DNA of 64,000 bases from Peromyscus leucopus (lineage: Eukaryota; Chordata; Mammalia; Rodentia; Cricetidae), in the NCBI RefSeq assembly GCF_004664715.2, contig NC_051082.1, positions 10,463,498-10,527,497 of the forward strand. Direction: 5' to 3'. Shown piece after piece: positions 10,300-20,084 of this stretch. How positions within the stretch are numbered: the stretch's first letter is position 1; each line of letters begins with the position of its first letter. Position numbers and translations under genes: made by a program. The notes under the pieces are model-generated. The model ran no database searches. It was not told where the DNA came from and worked only from the letters and a program-made list of their open reading frames with translations.

Positions 10300-10645
10300 A
10301 ATCTTCCATCATGGAGGGGAAAGGGACTGAGAGGCCGTCCCCTTCTCCAAGAATCTGTAGGTAGTTAACGATTGCCAAGGGTGGGAGAGACATTTTCCTC
10401 AGTGCCATAGGTGCCCATGATGCTGTAAATAACCCCTTACCCATGCTTCTGTGAGTAACCTGAATGAAGTTCATTTGGGTCAGGAAAGATAAGAAAAACA
10501 GAAGAAAGACTACTTGGGAAGAAGAAAGGGATTGCAAGAGGGGAACAAGACATGGGGGGTGAACATGATCAAAATATATTACATACGTATGAAAACATAA
10601 CGAAACCCAGTATTATGTATACTTACTATATGCTAGTAAAAAAAT
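10300..10645 (+). mobile_element. L1 3' untranslated end (rodent Lx-like)
   Basis: Contains strings I know from rodent L1 3' UTRs in order: 'gtagttaacgattgccaagg', 'agacattttcctcagtgcc', 'ctgtaaataaccccttaccc', 'tgaatgaagttcatttgggt', 'gactacttgggaagaag', 'gatcaaaatatattacatac', ending in an A-run near 10638. No ORF2 is left, so this is a 5'-truncated copy. Confidence 0.8.
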
Positions 10646-10731
10646 TTCCAAACATATGTTTGCTTACTTGGATTTGTTCCTATGTATAAGCAATTAATAT
10701 TCATGAGGATGGAGAACCATGTACATGTATG

Positions 10732-10995
10732 CACACACACACACACATATATACACACACATACATCCCCATCCTCCTCATATACAAACACACACATATA
10801 CATATATCCCCACCCTCCACATATACAAACACACACATACACACATATACATATATCTCCATCCTCCACATCTGCAAACACACATACTCACAGACACACA
10901 GACACACACACATATACACACATACACATATGTCCCCATCCTCCACATATACAAACAAACACACACATATACATATATCCCCACCCTCCGCATCT

Positions 10996-11044
<49 letters not shown>
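10732..11044. repeat. compound CA/TATACA array with embedded minisatellite
   Basis: About 310 bp of CA and TATACA units, interrupted five times by a block 'ccc(a)tcctcc(a)catatac'. The CCTCC cores are at 10773, 10814, 10863, 10940 and 10985. It ends in a pure (CA)n of about 23 units. Several 100-140-codon open frames through it are low-complexity artefacts. Confidence 0.95.
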
Positions 11045-11047
<3 letters not shown>

Positions 11048-11280
11048 CCTGTCAGCTCTCCAGCACCAGGTCCTGGAAGGCTGCCCCTGCACTGAGAGCC
11101 TGGTGAAACCCGTGGGGCAGAGTCAGTGATAGCGGTACCCAGAGGCAGCACAGGGAGGCCTGATCTGTGCAGAAAGCTGACAGGGCGGGCAGCTCTGTGT
11201 CTCCTGCCAGCTCCTGCTAACTCAGCCCAGCACAGAGAGGTGGCAGACTCCTTGTCCCCTCAAGCCACATCATCCTCCCT
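11045..11280. other. unassigned non-coding block
   Basis: G+C-moderate sequence without a recognised feature. Confidence 0.4.
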
Positions 11281-11405
11281 CTAATGATGCCGATGTTTTG
11301 ACAGAGCTGAGCAACACAGCCGATAGGTGTGAAGTTGGAATTAATTTCCCTCTGAAGGTCAAGTGCATTAATGAGCTCTCGGCTGGCTGGGCTTGCCGTT
11401 CCTTC
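11281..11405. promoter_or_regulatory. candidate conserved non-coding element
   Basis: A repeat-free block with two TTAAT/ATTAAT homeodomain-type cores ('ggaattaatttccc', 'gcattaatgagctc') flanked by 'tgatgccgatgttttgacag'. The motif clustering resembles developmental enhancers. Speculative without an alignment. Confidence 0.25.
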
Positions 11406-11812
11406 TTGTTCTTCTTGCAAGGAGAAGAAATAGGGGAGGTAAGGTGTCACTCCCTAGAGCTTTGCTGTCCTTCTTTCAGAAGATGTGGCCCCCTTTTCAG
11501 AGACGCTGTAGACCCAGTGGGCAGACAGCTGGGCTCAGCTCCTACTCGCCCCGAGGAGCTCAAAGCCCACTATATTTGGAAAGTCTCGGCACTGGACTGA
11601 CATAGTGTTCAGAAATAAGGCATTTAAACAGATGAAAATTTAGAAAACAAAATGGGTTGTATTGCATGTGCCAATCTGCAGCTCTATGGGATTGCTACTG
11701 GAGGGACCTTTTGCTGATCATGAGTAGTTAGTAATGTCTGCCTGATCGATTAGCACTGTCTGCCTTGGGCATAGCCTTGGGTGACTATGGCATTCGGAAA
11801 TGACATCATGAT
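11406..11812. other. unassigned non-coding block
   Basis: No recognised feature. Confidence 0.4.
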
Positions 11813-12042
11813 ATGTTAGCTGACATAGTGAAATCAAGACATCATTACATGTTAGCTGACAGAGTAGAATCATGACATCAAGACATGTTAGCTAATATGA
11901 GATTTGTTACATCGTGGCATGTTAGCTGACATGGTGGAATCATGACATCATTATATGTTGGGTGACATGTTAGATTTATGGTATCCTACAGATTGGCTGA
12001 CATGGTAGATTCATGGGCATGTTACCTGACATCATGACCTCA
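11813..12042. repeat. 36-bp minisatellite, about seven diverged copies
   Basis: Copies start 'atgttagctgacat' at about 11813, 11849, 11885, 11919, 11955, 11990 and 12019. A typical unit continues 'agtagaatcatgacatca'. Units are 29-36 bp and differ from each other by several substitutions. Such minisatellites are uncommon compared with the microsatellites around it. Confidence 0.9.
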
Positions 12043-13144
12043 TATCTACCATCAAGCTTCTGTATTACCCCAAGTGTTATTTGGACTGTTTTTTGGATTG
12101 GTAGACTTTACTCAGGGCTTCAAGTTCATGATTCATTCTTTCACGTCCAGCTAAACACCTAGCCATGCTCGGCCCTGTGTTAATGAGGAAGCACCATCCC
12201 AGTGACACCTTGTAGGTCAGCGATGACCTCAACGGGCAGCATGTGTGGACTTTTGGGCAAAGATGGAACTCAAGCAAAAATATAGTGTTTGCTTGTTGGG
12301 CTCTTGGGCATGATCAGGTTGAGACCAGATCCTCCAAGGTTGTAGGTATGAAGGGTTTGTGCACGTGAGAACTGGAGTTGAAGAATGGTGTGCGTGGGCT
12401 TTAAATACATTTCTTGGCTTTTACATCATCCACAAAAGATCTGCCAAGAGAGGCCTATCCACCAAGACGCCAGCACAGAAACAGCTTCCTTCCCTGAGAA
12501 GGACTCTTAAAGACCAGTGACTGACCCAATAAGTAGATTATGTTTTAAAAGGACATTGTAAAACCCCCCTATTAAAATAAAGAGAAGGAGAGGTTGTCGC
12601 CCCCCCACCATCTGACTTTTATTACTATTGTCGTAGAGTTGTGTGGCTGGAGAAGGCAGGATTAGCAAAATAAATTCTGCAAAGAGAATGAAGTCTTCTC
12701 TCTAAGCTTGGGGGATTTAACAGAGATAAAATTCCACTCTCCTGTCTCAGTGACCTCCAGCAATTGCTCTGCAAGTGGGACATCTTCTCATGTCCATCCT
12801 CCGCATTCCATTCATCTGTTGCCATCTCCCAAACAGAAGGATGCTGACGGGGCTGGCTGACGGGGCTGACGCAGACTTGTGATCAGAAACAGCTGGATGC
12901 CTCTCAGATCCTGCACCTAAAGAGGAAGAAGACACGAGGGAGCCTGTCGGCTTGGCCTTCTTCCAGCTTAACAGGTTCCCAGGAAGATGCCTGCCCGGGA
13001 ATTTAGATGCCTCTGTGTGCCAACTTAAACCCGAGATGGGCATTCCTGCAAACTGCTTATCCAAGATGGCTCCCTCCCTTGTTCTCAGATATGGTTGATC
13101 ATGACAGCTGGAGTCACTAAGACTCTGCTGTATCCAGTATTGTG
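12043..13144. other. unassigned block with a short duplication
   Basis: A small tandem 'ggctgacgg' duplication lies at about 12848-12871 and a C-run near 12598. A 151-codon open frame on the minus strand (12747-13202) runs into the neighbouring LTR and matches no known family. Confidence 0.45.
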
Positions 13145-13505
13145 GTGCTATGGTCTGACTCCAAAGGGTTTCCCACAGGCTTCTGTGTGAAATCCCCTCC
13201 ACACACTGCTGGGACTAGTGGGGGAAGCTTTGGGGAACTTTAAGAGTTAGGACCTGCCTGGAGAAAGTAGCTTCCTGAAGATGGATCCCTCTCTACTTCC
13301 TGTATCTCACTCTCAGCTTCCTGTCTGCCAGGAGTAAAAGAAGTTCCACTGTTACACACTCCTGTCACCATAGTGTTCTTCCTATATCTAAGGAGCCAAA
13401 TAACCACACGCTGACTGCCAAGAAACTGTAGCTAGGACTAGTCCTTTCTCTCTTAGCTTGATTCTGTTGAGCATTTTGTCACAGAGATGAGAAAGGTCAT
13501 TACCG
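13145..13505 (+). repeat. old MaLR-type LTR (MLT1/MST-like)
   Basis: Starts 'gtgctatggtctgact' like MLT1/MST LTRs. It has 'tgctgggactagtgggggaa' and 'gagccaaataaccac' in the expected places, and ends 'gagcattttgtcacagagat'. The order fits but the divergence is large. LTR remnant of an ERVL-MaLR retroelement, no coding part. Confidence 0.5.
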
Positions 13506-13509
13506 TTCC

Positions 13510-13632
13510 GTGGTTCATTTCTTCATTTCTTCAATGAGCAAGCATTTAGTGAGTTGCTGCCCTGTGCCAGCTCTGGGGACACAGCAGTGAACAAGGCAAT
13601 GCCCTGCCTCATAGAGCAAACAATCTTGAACT
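13510..13632 (+). repeat. ancient mammalian SINE/LINE remnant (MIR-like)
   Basis: 'gcaagcatttagtgagttgc', 'ccctgtgccagctctggg' and 'acacagcagtgaacaaggc' follow the widespread mammalian 'tttattgagcacctactgtg...ccagg...acagcagtgaac' pattern. Strongly diverged. Confidence 0.5.
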
Positions 13633-13879
13633 TTGTCAACTCCCCTCGTTTGCCTGTTTAAGAAGCTCTCTCTGCTTCAGGGTCCAACTCTGCACCAACT
13701 ATCTCTATTCACCCCAAATCATCCTGTCACATCCCTTTGGAAAAACCAGTGATGTTCTGCTTAACCATCTCTTCTCTAGTGTCCCTTTTGCGTGTGACAT
13801 GCTGTTTTGTACATATATAGTCAGGAGCTGATGTACCAACCTAGGTTCAGACAGCTTGCACTGTGGGCGGGGGGAGAGA

Positions 13880-14060
13880 ATACTACAGGTTCTAAAGCAT
13901 TTATGTGAACTCAAGCAAGTGACTTAGCTTCACTGGGCCTCTCGCTGTTCTGTCTAGTGGGACCCATAAGTATGTCTACAGTATAGGGTCTCTTTAAACA
14001 CTAACAAAGGTAGCTGGTGAATCCGCTTTTAGCTCAATAGCTGGAACACAGCAAGGATTC
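13880..14060 (+). repeat. MIR-like remnant
   Basis: 'actcaagcaagtgacttagc', 'cactgggcctctcgctgttc' and 'ctggaacacagcaagg' follow the 3' part of MIR (tRNA-derived mammalian-wide SINE). Confidence 0.5.
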
Positions 14061-14107
14061 TGATAGGTCAGCCTCTAGTCCTGTTTTATTGAGCATGTTT
14101 TTCAAGA

Positions 14108-14326
14108 AAGATTTTTTTTTCTTCCTAAAGGGCCTGTGTGCACAACTGCATGGGGTATGCACATGTGGTGGCAGTTACCTGTGGATGATATAAGAGGCTG
14201 TGGGATTCAGCCTGGAGCCGGAGTGACAGCTGTTGTGAGCTACCTGATAAGGTGTGCTGGAACTGAACTCAGGTCCTCTGCAAGAGCAGTATGTCCTCTT
14301 AACCACTGTGCCATCTCTCCAGCCTC
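14108..14326 (-). repeat. B2-superfamily SINE
   Basis: T-run at the left, then B2/B3 body, then the head in reverse complement: 'actgaactcaggtcctctgc', 'ttaaccactgtgccatctct', 'ccagcc'. Nearly complete. Confidence 0.9.
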
Positions 14327-14625
14327 TTATTAAACAGATATTTATTGAGCATGGTGACCACCATTGTGTTACCAGTGTCTGGGTCTCTTTTCTTCGCTGG
14401 AAAGAGACATTTCCCAACCCTTTAGCATTCGAGGAAAGACGAGAAGTAGGCTGTGACCAATGAAGGACTGACAGAAATGATGTGTCAGTCACCACCAGCC
14501 CAGAAGAAATGACATCCCCTTTCACACATTCTGCAGTCTGTCTTCTTTGCCGCCGATGCTGTGTAGCAGTTTCTTCCCAGGTTCAAACTTTCTGTCTTGG
14601 AAGGAAATTTCTCAAGACATAAACT

Positions 14626-15150
14626 GTAAAGGGGATGTGAAACAATAGGGTGTTTTAGGACAGGACATTTACAAGGAGGTGAAATCCTCCATCCTTCAGG
14701 GATGCTCCTTAAGACCAAAAGTAAACTCAAAATAGCTTCAGGAAGTCCCTGAAACTGACCAGATTCACTACTAGGCTCCTCCATTCCCAAGAGCGTAGAA
14801 GCAGTAATGACTACTGAGAGTCACTTTTGGACAAGCCAAACAGTGGAGAACACTCTCAGACAAGCCCAGATGCTCTGGAAGAAGCAGAGCCCAGTGAATC
14901 TGCCTGGAAGAGGCTCAAGTCAACCGAAGCAACTGGAAAGGACACTCTGGACCAGGTTGAGCTACCTGCAGGCAGTGAAATACACTCCAGGTTTCCAGCT
15001 TTGGTGAGCTGTCAGCCATGCTGGGATGGGCTCTGGTGATGTACCTGTCTTTGAGTCATCTCTGCTCCTGTAAGTTGGTTCACCAAGTTGGATATTGTGC
15101 CAACCATAACTTTGTTCTGCTATGGGCTATGGGCTCCTTTTCTGGGGTCA
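14626..15150 (+). repeat. rodent LTR-type dispersed repeat
   Basis: 'gaaactgaccagattcacta', 'cacttttggacaagccaaac', 'ctctcagacaagcccagatg' and 'gtcatctctgctcctgtaag' are strings I recall from a high-copy rodent LTR-class repeat. The family name is uncertain and the left edge at a TG dinucleotide is a guess. Confidence 0.5.
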
Positions 15151-15155
15151 GTAGA

Positions 15156-15184
15156 TGTGTGTGTGTGTGTGTGTGTGTGTGTGT
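15156..15184. repeat. (TG)n microsatellite
   Basis: Fourteen TG units at the right end of the preceding LTR-type repeat. Confidence 0.95.
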
Positions 15185-15449
15185 TGCATCTCCCTAGGAA
15201 ATGCCTGTCACACAACAGCTGCATGTTGGCTTCCAGTGCGTGCCAATCTGATGGATGCAACCCGGCATTTGAGTTCCCCTTTTCCAGATAGGTCAAGTTG
15301 ACAACCAAGGTTGCCATCACAATGACTAAATGCGGATTCTCTTCTCAATGCTCATCAATACACGAAAAGGAGAGAAACTCTTTTCTTCAAGTACAAGAAG
15401 CCAAGAAAAGCAAAAGATTCCCCATCTAAAGGTCTCATTTGGGACTGTC
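15185..15449. other. unassigned short block
   Basis: No repeat or exon recognised. Confidence 0.4.
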
Positions 15450-15925
15450 ATTTTTTTTTTCTCCCAGAAAAACTTTCCAAGCATTTTATTGTTTGAAAAT
15501 GTCATGCACGCATATGTTGTTTTGATCAAATCCACTCATACTGTCTCCCTCAAACCCCTCCCATATCCCCCATCACTTTTACTTCCCATCTTCATGTGCT
15601 TTTTTTTTTTTTTTTTTTTAAGTCACTGAGTCCACTTAGTGTTGCTTGGATGAGCATGGGTTTGCATGGACAGCAGCCTATAGGGTCCATATCCCTGAAG
15701 AAAACTGACACTCACCTTCCCCTAGTAGCCTCCAGTTGCCAATAGTTCCCCAAACTAGTGGTGAGACTTTATGGCTCCCTCCCCTCAACCATGCTGGGAT
15801 TTGGGCCTGCTTGATCTTGGGTAGGTTTTATGCATACAGCGGCAGCTGCTGTGAGTTACTTGTGCAAAGGAAAGCCTGTCCTCATCTGCCCCCTGAGACC
15901 TCTGGTTGTTGCAATCTTTCTCTGT
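15450..15925 (-). mobile_element. L1 3' end (rodent Lx-like), antisense
   Basis: Starts at a T-run (poly-A tail on the minus strand). Continues 'gttttgatcaaatccactca', 'cactgagtccacttagtg', 'ctgaagaaaactgacactca', 'agttgccaatagttccccaa', 'cttgatcttgggtaggtt' and 'gcagctgctgtgagttactt', all in the order of a rodent L1 3' UTR in reverse complement. 5'-truncated. Confidence 0.8.
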
Positions 15926-15934
15926 GTGTGTGTA

Positions 15935-16700
15935 CTTACTGTTCCATCGCTGTGATAAGATACCATGTCCAAGGCAATGGATAGAAGAAAATGTTTATTG
16001 GCTGCTTACGATTTCATGGCTGGGAGCATGGCCGCAGGCAGGTGGGCATGTCATTTGAGTAACAGCTAAGAGCTTACATTTTGAGACACAACCACAAGGC
16101 AATGAAGGCTAACTGAGAAGACTGTGGGCTTTTGAAAGCTCAAAGCTCACCCCCAGTGACATACCTCCTCCATCAAGGCCATACCTCCTCATCCTTTCCA
16201 AACAATTGAGGACCAAGTATTCAAATATATGAGCCTATGGGGGCCATTCCCATTCAATCCACCACATTCCATGCCCTGGCCCGCATCGGATTGTAGCCAT
16301 ATCATAATGTAAAGTGCATTTACTCCAACTTCAAAAGTCCCCACAATCCTCACAGTCTCGGCACTGTTTAAAGTCCAACGTCTCTCCTGAGACTCAAGGC
16401 AACCTCTTAATTGTAACTCCCTGTAAAAACAAAACAAAAAAACAAAACAAACAAACAAACAAAAACAAATTACATACTTGCAACACACAATGGCACAGAG
16501 TATACATTACCATTCCAAAAATGGAGAGATGGAGGTCTAGTGAGGAAATACTGGATCAAAGCAAGACTGAAACCCAGCAGAGCAAACTCTTGTAGCTTCT
16601 TGCCTGATGTCAGAAGGCTTACGTGGGGCTCGTGTACTCCAGCTTTGCTGTCTGCGCTACATCTTTGAATATCTGAGCTGTGGCTTGCAGCTTGGCATCC
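15935..16700 (-). repeat. long rodent MaLR/RMER1-like element, antisense
   Basis: LTR-like left part ('ctgttccatcgctgtgataa', 'aatatatgagcctatggggg', 'ccattcccattcaa') and an extended right part ('gtagccatatcataatgtaa', 'aagtccaacgtctctcctga', 'gaggaaatactggatcaaag'). That extension occurs in longer copies of the same rodent family. It abuts the L1 on its left. No protein remnant recognised. Confidence 0.65.
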
Positions 16701-16864
16701 ATGTCTATGTCGGGTTCTTGATGGGACCATGAGGCATGAGTAGGGACTACACACACACCCCATCAGTGTCTGAAAACATCAATTGGAACTGGGTGAGAGT
16801 ACGGACCAAAAGGCCAGGACCTTAAACAAAAACAAACAAAAAAATAATAATACCTGCTTACGTA
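16701..16864. other. unassigned short block
   Basis: Contains an A-rich stretch near 16820-16850, possibly the end of the preceding element. Confidence 0.35.
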
Positions 16865-17090
16865 AAGTGAAGAAGGGGATGCGCACAAATCATTGAAAGG
16901 GTTATTTGACCCTCTTAGAAACCTTAATTGCTGGTAATGGGCAGCCTGTTGGCTGGTATTTTATTAGCACTAATAGATTTTTACAGGACGTTTCTCACTC
17001 TACTTTCCAAGAGCCTCGGGAATTCATTAAATATTTAAAAGTACTGCTCAGAGTTGTTCAGTTAAAGATGCCCCTTCTGATGAGGTTTCC
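16865..17090. promoter_or_regulatory. candidate enhancer, AT-motif-rich
   Basis: Repeat-free, with several homeodomain/POU-type cores ('ccttaattgctggtaatggg', 'ttattagcactaatag', 'attcattaaatatttaaaa'). It lies directly before a dense CpG patch. Motif clustering in repeat-free DNA suggests a conserved enhancer, but I cannot check conservation. Confidence 0.35.
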
Positions 17091-17230
17091 CGCAAGTTAG
17101 AGACCCGGAGAGAGGAGGTCCGCGCCGGATGGATGCTCGCTGTGCTGTCCGTCTGGGCAATCACAATCGAGAATGTTGACGGGGTGCTTATTGCGTGCTG
17201 AGCGCTGCCGCTGCCGTGCTCAGCGCTTTG
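17091..17230. promoter_or_regulatory. short dense CpG patch
   Basis: About 14 CpG in 137 bp. For 17101-17220 I count 31 C, 44 G and 12 CpG, an observed/expected ratio near 1.06 at 62% G+C. The right half ('gtgcttattgcgtgctgagc') may be a MIR fragment. Too short for a formal CpG island, but clearly not CpG-depleted. Confidence 0.4.
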
Positions 17231-17251
17231 TGTCTGGGAGTTAAAAATAAA

Positions 17252-17408
17252 GGAGCTCGAGAGATGGCTCAGCAGGTAGAGGCACTTTGCAGCTGAGAAC
17301 GATGATCCACAGGGTAGAAAAGGGAGAAGTGGCTCCCACAGGTTGCCCTCTGACCTCCGCATGCGCACTGGAGTGCACATAGAATAAACACATAAACAAA
17401 CAAATAGA
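17252..17408 (+). repeat. B3-type SINE, shortened
   Basis: 'gctcgagagatggctcagca' head, 'gtggctcccacaggttgccc' body, 'tctgacctccgcatgcgcac' and an AAAC-rich tail. About 60 bp shorter than full-length copies. Confidence 0.85.
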
Positions 17409-17580
17409 TGTACGTAAGCAGAAAGCCGGGGATTCCAGATTCTCTGATACTTACCCACTTAGGGGGAAGCGGAAGCTTCAGCCTCAGAGGTAGAAGGAGT
17501 GGAGGCGTGGAGAGGGAGTGGAGGGATGCTGGCCATGAGGTGTGGGCTGGAAGAGGGCTTCCCCAAAGGGTGCTGCTGCT

Positions 17581-17685
17581 GAGCTAGCTGTGTGTGAGCT
17601 GGCTGTGTGTGAGCTGGCTGTGTGTGAGCTAGCCGTGTGTGAGCTAGCTGTGTGTGAGCTAGCTGTGTGTGAGCTAGCTGTGTGG
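17581..17685. repeat. 15-bp tandem repeat, seven units
   Basis: 'gagctagctgtgtgt' is repeated seven times with only G/A and T/C changes (GCTGGCT, GCTAGCC). Each unit with GCTAGC holds the palindrome AGCTAGCT. 15 is a multiple of three, so frames stay open on both strands (CELAV or SHTAS repeats). I regard these as artefacts. Confidence 0.97.
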
Positions 17686-17890
17686 TTCCTAACCTCCCTG
17701 AGCTGCCGTTTCCTCTTTACACGACAGAGATCCTTCTTCATTTGGCAGGGGGAGGGGGTGAGGTCACAGGTCAGAGAACTCAGAAGAGGGGAGGTTAGAA
17801 CTTGCAATCTGGTCTCAGCCTTAGTCCATGTGTTTATTACTGCGTTAACTGATGTATTAGTCCGGTTTCCTAGAGTGTGCATGTGCATGT
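17686..17890. other. unassigned short block
   Basis: No recognised feature. Confidence 0.4.
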
Positions 17891-17903
17891 ACGCGCGCGC
17901 GCG

Positions 17904-17948
<45 letters not shown>
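17891..17948. repeat. (CG)10-(CA)n alternating purine-pyrimidine tract
   Basis: Ten CG dinucleotides followed by about 18 CA dinucleotides without interruption. Strictly alternating purine-pyrimidine, so a strong Z-DNA former. The CG part also creates a local CpG cluster. Confidence 0.97.
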
Positions 17949-17951
<3 letters not shown>

Positions 17952-18000
17952 TTACTAGAAGTTCAGTATGCTATCCACTGAACCACAGAGCTACCTACAC

Positions 18001-18028
18001 TTTCTTTCTTTCTTTCTTTTTTTTTTAA
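18001..18028. repeat. (TTTC)n/T-rich simple repeat
   Basis: Four to five TTTC units followed by a T-run, possibly the tail remnant of an antisense SINE. Confidence 0.85.
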
Positions 18029-18171
18029 GATTTATTTCAGTAGAAAAAGTTCTCATTCCTGCCCCTTCCAATCTGTGATCTGCCAAAGCTTCTGTGGGTC
18101 ATCCATTCTCTTTATTCTCTATTGTTTTCATTTTCAGCCATAGAATGTGTTTATGGTGATTAATATAGCCC

Positions 18172-18540
18172 AGTGGTTTGAATGAGAGACAATCCCCCTC
18201 ACACCCACGCGCACATGCCCTTGGGCACAGATATTTTGAATTTTTGGTTCCCAGTTAATGGTGCTGTTTAGGGAGGTGGAGCCTTGCAGGAGGAAGATCA
18301 TCTCTTGGGGTGGCTTTAAGAGTTCACACCATGTTTAGTTCACTCTTCCTGCTTCCTGTTTATGGTTGGAGATGGGAATCTATCAACTTTCTTCCCCCGC
18401 TGTCTGCTGTCACGACTCCTTCACCATACGGACTCTCTCCCTCTGGAACCCGGAGCTGAAATAATCCTTTCTTTCACCATCGGCTTTTGGTTGTGGTGTT
18501 TTATTTACCACAGCAGCAGAAAAGTGTCTAATAACACCCA
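18172..18540 (+). repeat. rodent MaLR-type LTR repeat
   Basis: 'gtggtttgaatgagagac' start, 'gttcccagttaatggtgctg', 'ccttgcaggaggaagatc', 'gctgaaataatcctttcttt', end 'cacagcagcagaaaagtgtc'. This is the sense-strand MaLR/RMER1-like layout, diverged. LTR only. Confidence 0.65.
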
Positions 18541-18658
18541 AACTGGAATGGTGCGTGCATGCAGATGTAAATGCTGCAGGGGTGGGTTGGGGAGGGGGGA
18601 TGCTTTCAGGTGTGAAGAAAATGCAGGAGCTGGGTGACTATTACAGCACACAAAAGTG
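18541..18658. other. unassigned short block
   Basis: No recognised feature. Confidence 0.35.
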
Positions 18659-18727
18659 CCTGCTCCTTCCTCTCTCCCTACTTCCCCTCTCCTTCATTCC
18701 TTCCTCTCCTTTTTTCTTCCTTTCACG
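18659..18727. repeat. pyrimidine-rich tract
   Basis: Nearly pure C/T for about 65 bp. Confidence 0.85.
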
Positions 18728-19574
18728 CATCAACAATTTCTTGATTGCCCACAGTCTGTGGCCGTTCAACGTTTCATTGGTTCAATTCGTGCTTGTGGAG
18801 CATCCTGGCATGCTGGGCATTACTGTGGGCAAAAGATGCACCACAGCAGATGTGATGAGGGAATGGAGAAGATGAAAAATATGGCCACGCGACACTATAT
18901 GCATGTGTAGAAACATCAGAACAAAAGAAGGAAAATGTTATAGGGAAAGCAGGTTTTTTGATAGTTCATATTCTAGTATCAGGTTAATGACTACAAAAGA
19001 AACGGGGAGGCGCATGGATGGTCGCAGGTAGTGACTGCTTGTTATTGCTATTAATTGTGATTAGAAACAGATATAGACCATTAGTTCCATTTCCTGGTCT
19101 TGCACCTATGGATCTCAGTACTTTCTATTGCTTCATATTCTTCATGCATGGAATTATAATAGCCAGTGACCTTTCTTTGGAGGCTCATTTCCCACTTTCA
19201 ACGTTTATTCTAAAAACGTTTCTTGAGCCCATACTCCGTAGCCGATGCTATGCTAGCCTTATAACATAGGGTAACAAATACTGAACTGGGTCCATTTTAT
19301 AACCCCCCTACATTTGTGAATCTCACATTAGTGTGAGAGAGAGACATCATATGAGCAACCAAAAATATTGTCGCGTGGTGGTAAGAGCTGTGAAAAAAAA
19401 AATTGTGGATTTGGGTGAATGGTGGGAGGCAATTTTAAATGAATTGATTGAGCCAGCCTTATTAACCGGTGACTTTTAAGTCAACATACTAAGGGAGATG
19501 GAGAAAGAGCTAGAAAGATATTTGGAGGAGGAGCAATCTAGATAGCTGGAATAGCACATCCAAAGACCACTGGA
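18728..19574. other. unassigned block with weak MIR-like segment
   Basis: 'cgtttattctaaaaacgttt...cttgagcccatactccg' at about 19200-19245 recalls the MIR core. A short A-run lies near 19390. Nothing else is recognised. Confidence 0.35.
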
Positions 19575-19681
19575 GCCAGGTCTGGTGGTGTGGGTCTGCA
19601 GTCTCTGCTACTCATGAGGTTAGAGCAGTAGATTGCAAGTTCAAGGCCTACCTAGGCAATGATGTGTATCTCAAAACATCA
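19575..19681 (+). repeat. diverged B1-family SINE
   Basis: 'gccaggtctggtggtgtggg', 'ctactcatgaggttagagca', 'gcaagttcaaggcctaccta' and 'ctcaaaacatc' in B1 order. Confidence 0.75.
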
Positions 19682-19682
19682 A

Positions 19683-19766
19683 AGGGGACTGGGGAATGCA
19701 GCTCAGTGGTGGAGAGAGGGCTTCCCATGCACAAGACCCTGTGTCCAATCCCTTGTATCACAAAAT
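19683..19766 (+). repeat. ID-like SINE
   Basis: 'gactggggaatgcagctcag', 'gcttcccatgcacaagaccc' and 'gtgtccaatcccttgtatca' match an ID element with A and B boxes. It sits directly behind the B1 copy. Confidence 0.75.
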
Positions 19767-20084
19767 CACTGGAATGGAGTGAGGCAGGGGTATTTGAAAA
19801 CAGCTGGAATGGGGAGGGGGGATACAGTTGAGTGCATGATGGAGAAGGAAAGGATGTGGGGTGGGGAAAAGCTGTGGAAATGCCTACCAGTAGTGTTCTG
19901 CTGTGATCCTCAGTTGCTCATTGACTGTCACATCTTCATCTCAAAGCCTCTGCGTGCTTTCCCAAGGAATGAAAGACAACTGAGTCTGTACTCAAATTGT
20001 GTCAAGGTCTCTTCCAGGACTCATAGAATTCATAACAGGCACTTTAGATTTTGTAAAGAGACACCACAAGAGACACGTAAGTTT
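19767..20084. other. unassigned short block
   Basis: No recognised feature, though it could be the ORF2-side continuation of the L1 that follows. Confidence 0.35.

Noticed and set aside
10682..11151. Several 75-137-codon open frames on both strands rich in His/Thr/Tyr or Cys/Val
   Set aside because: They are translations of CA/TATACA repeats. Every frame stays open because the repeats lack stops.
12747..13202. 151-codon minus-strand open frame
   Set aside because: It overlaps a MaLR-type LTR on one side, has no recognisable domain and falls within chance expectation for a window of this size.
17484..17958. Open frames with CELAV or SHTAS pentapeptide repeats resembling a repeat protein
   Set aside because: The 15-bp DNA repeat explains them fully. 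Frames on both strands are open, and no start, signal or domain supports coding.
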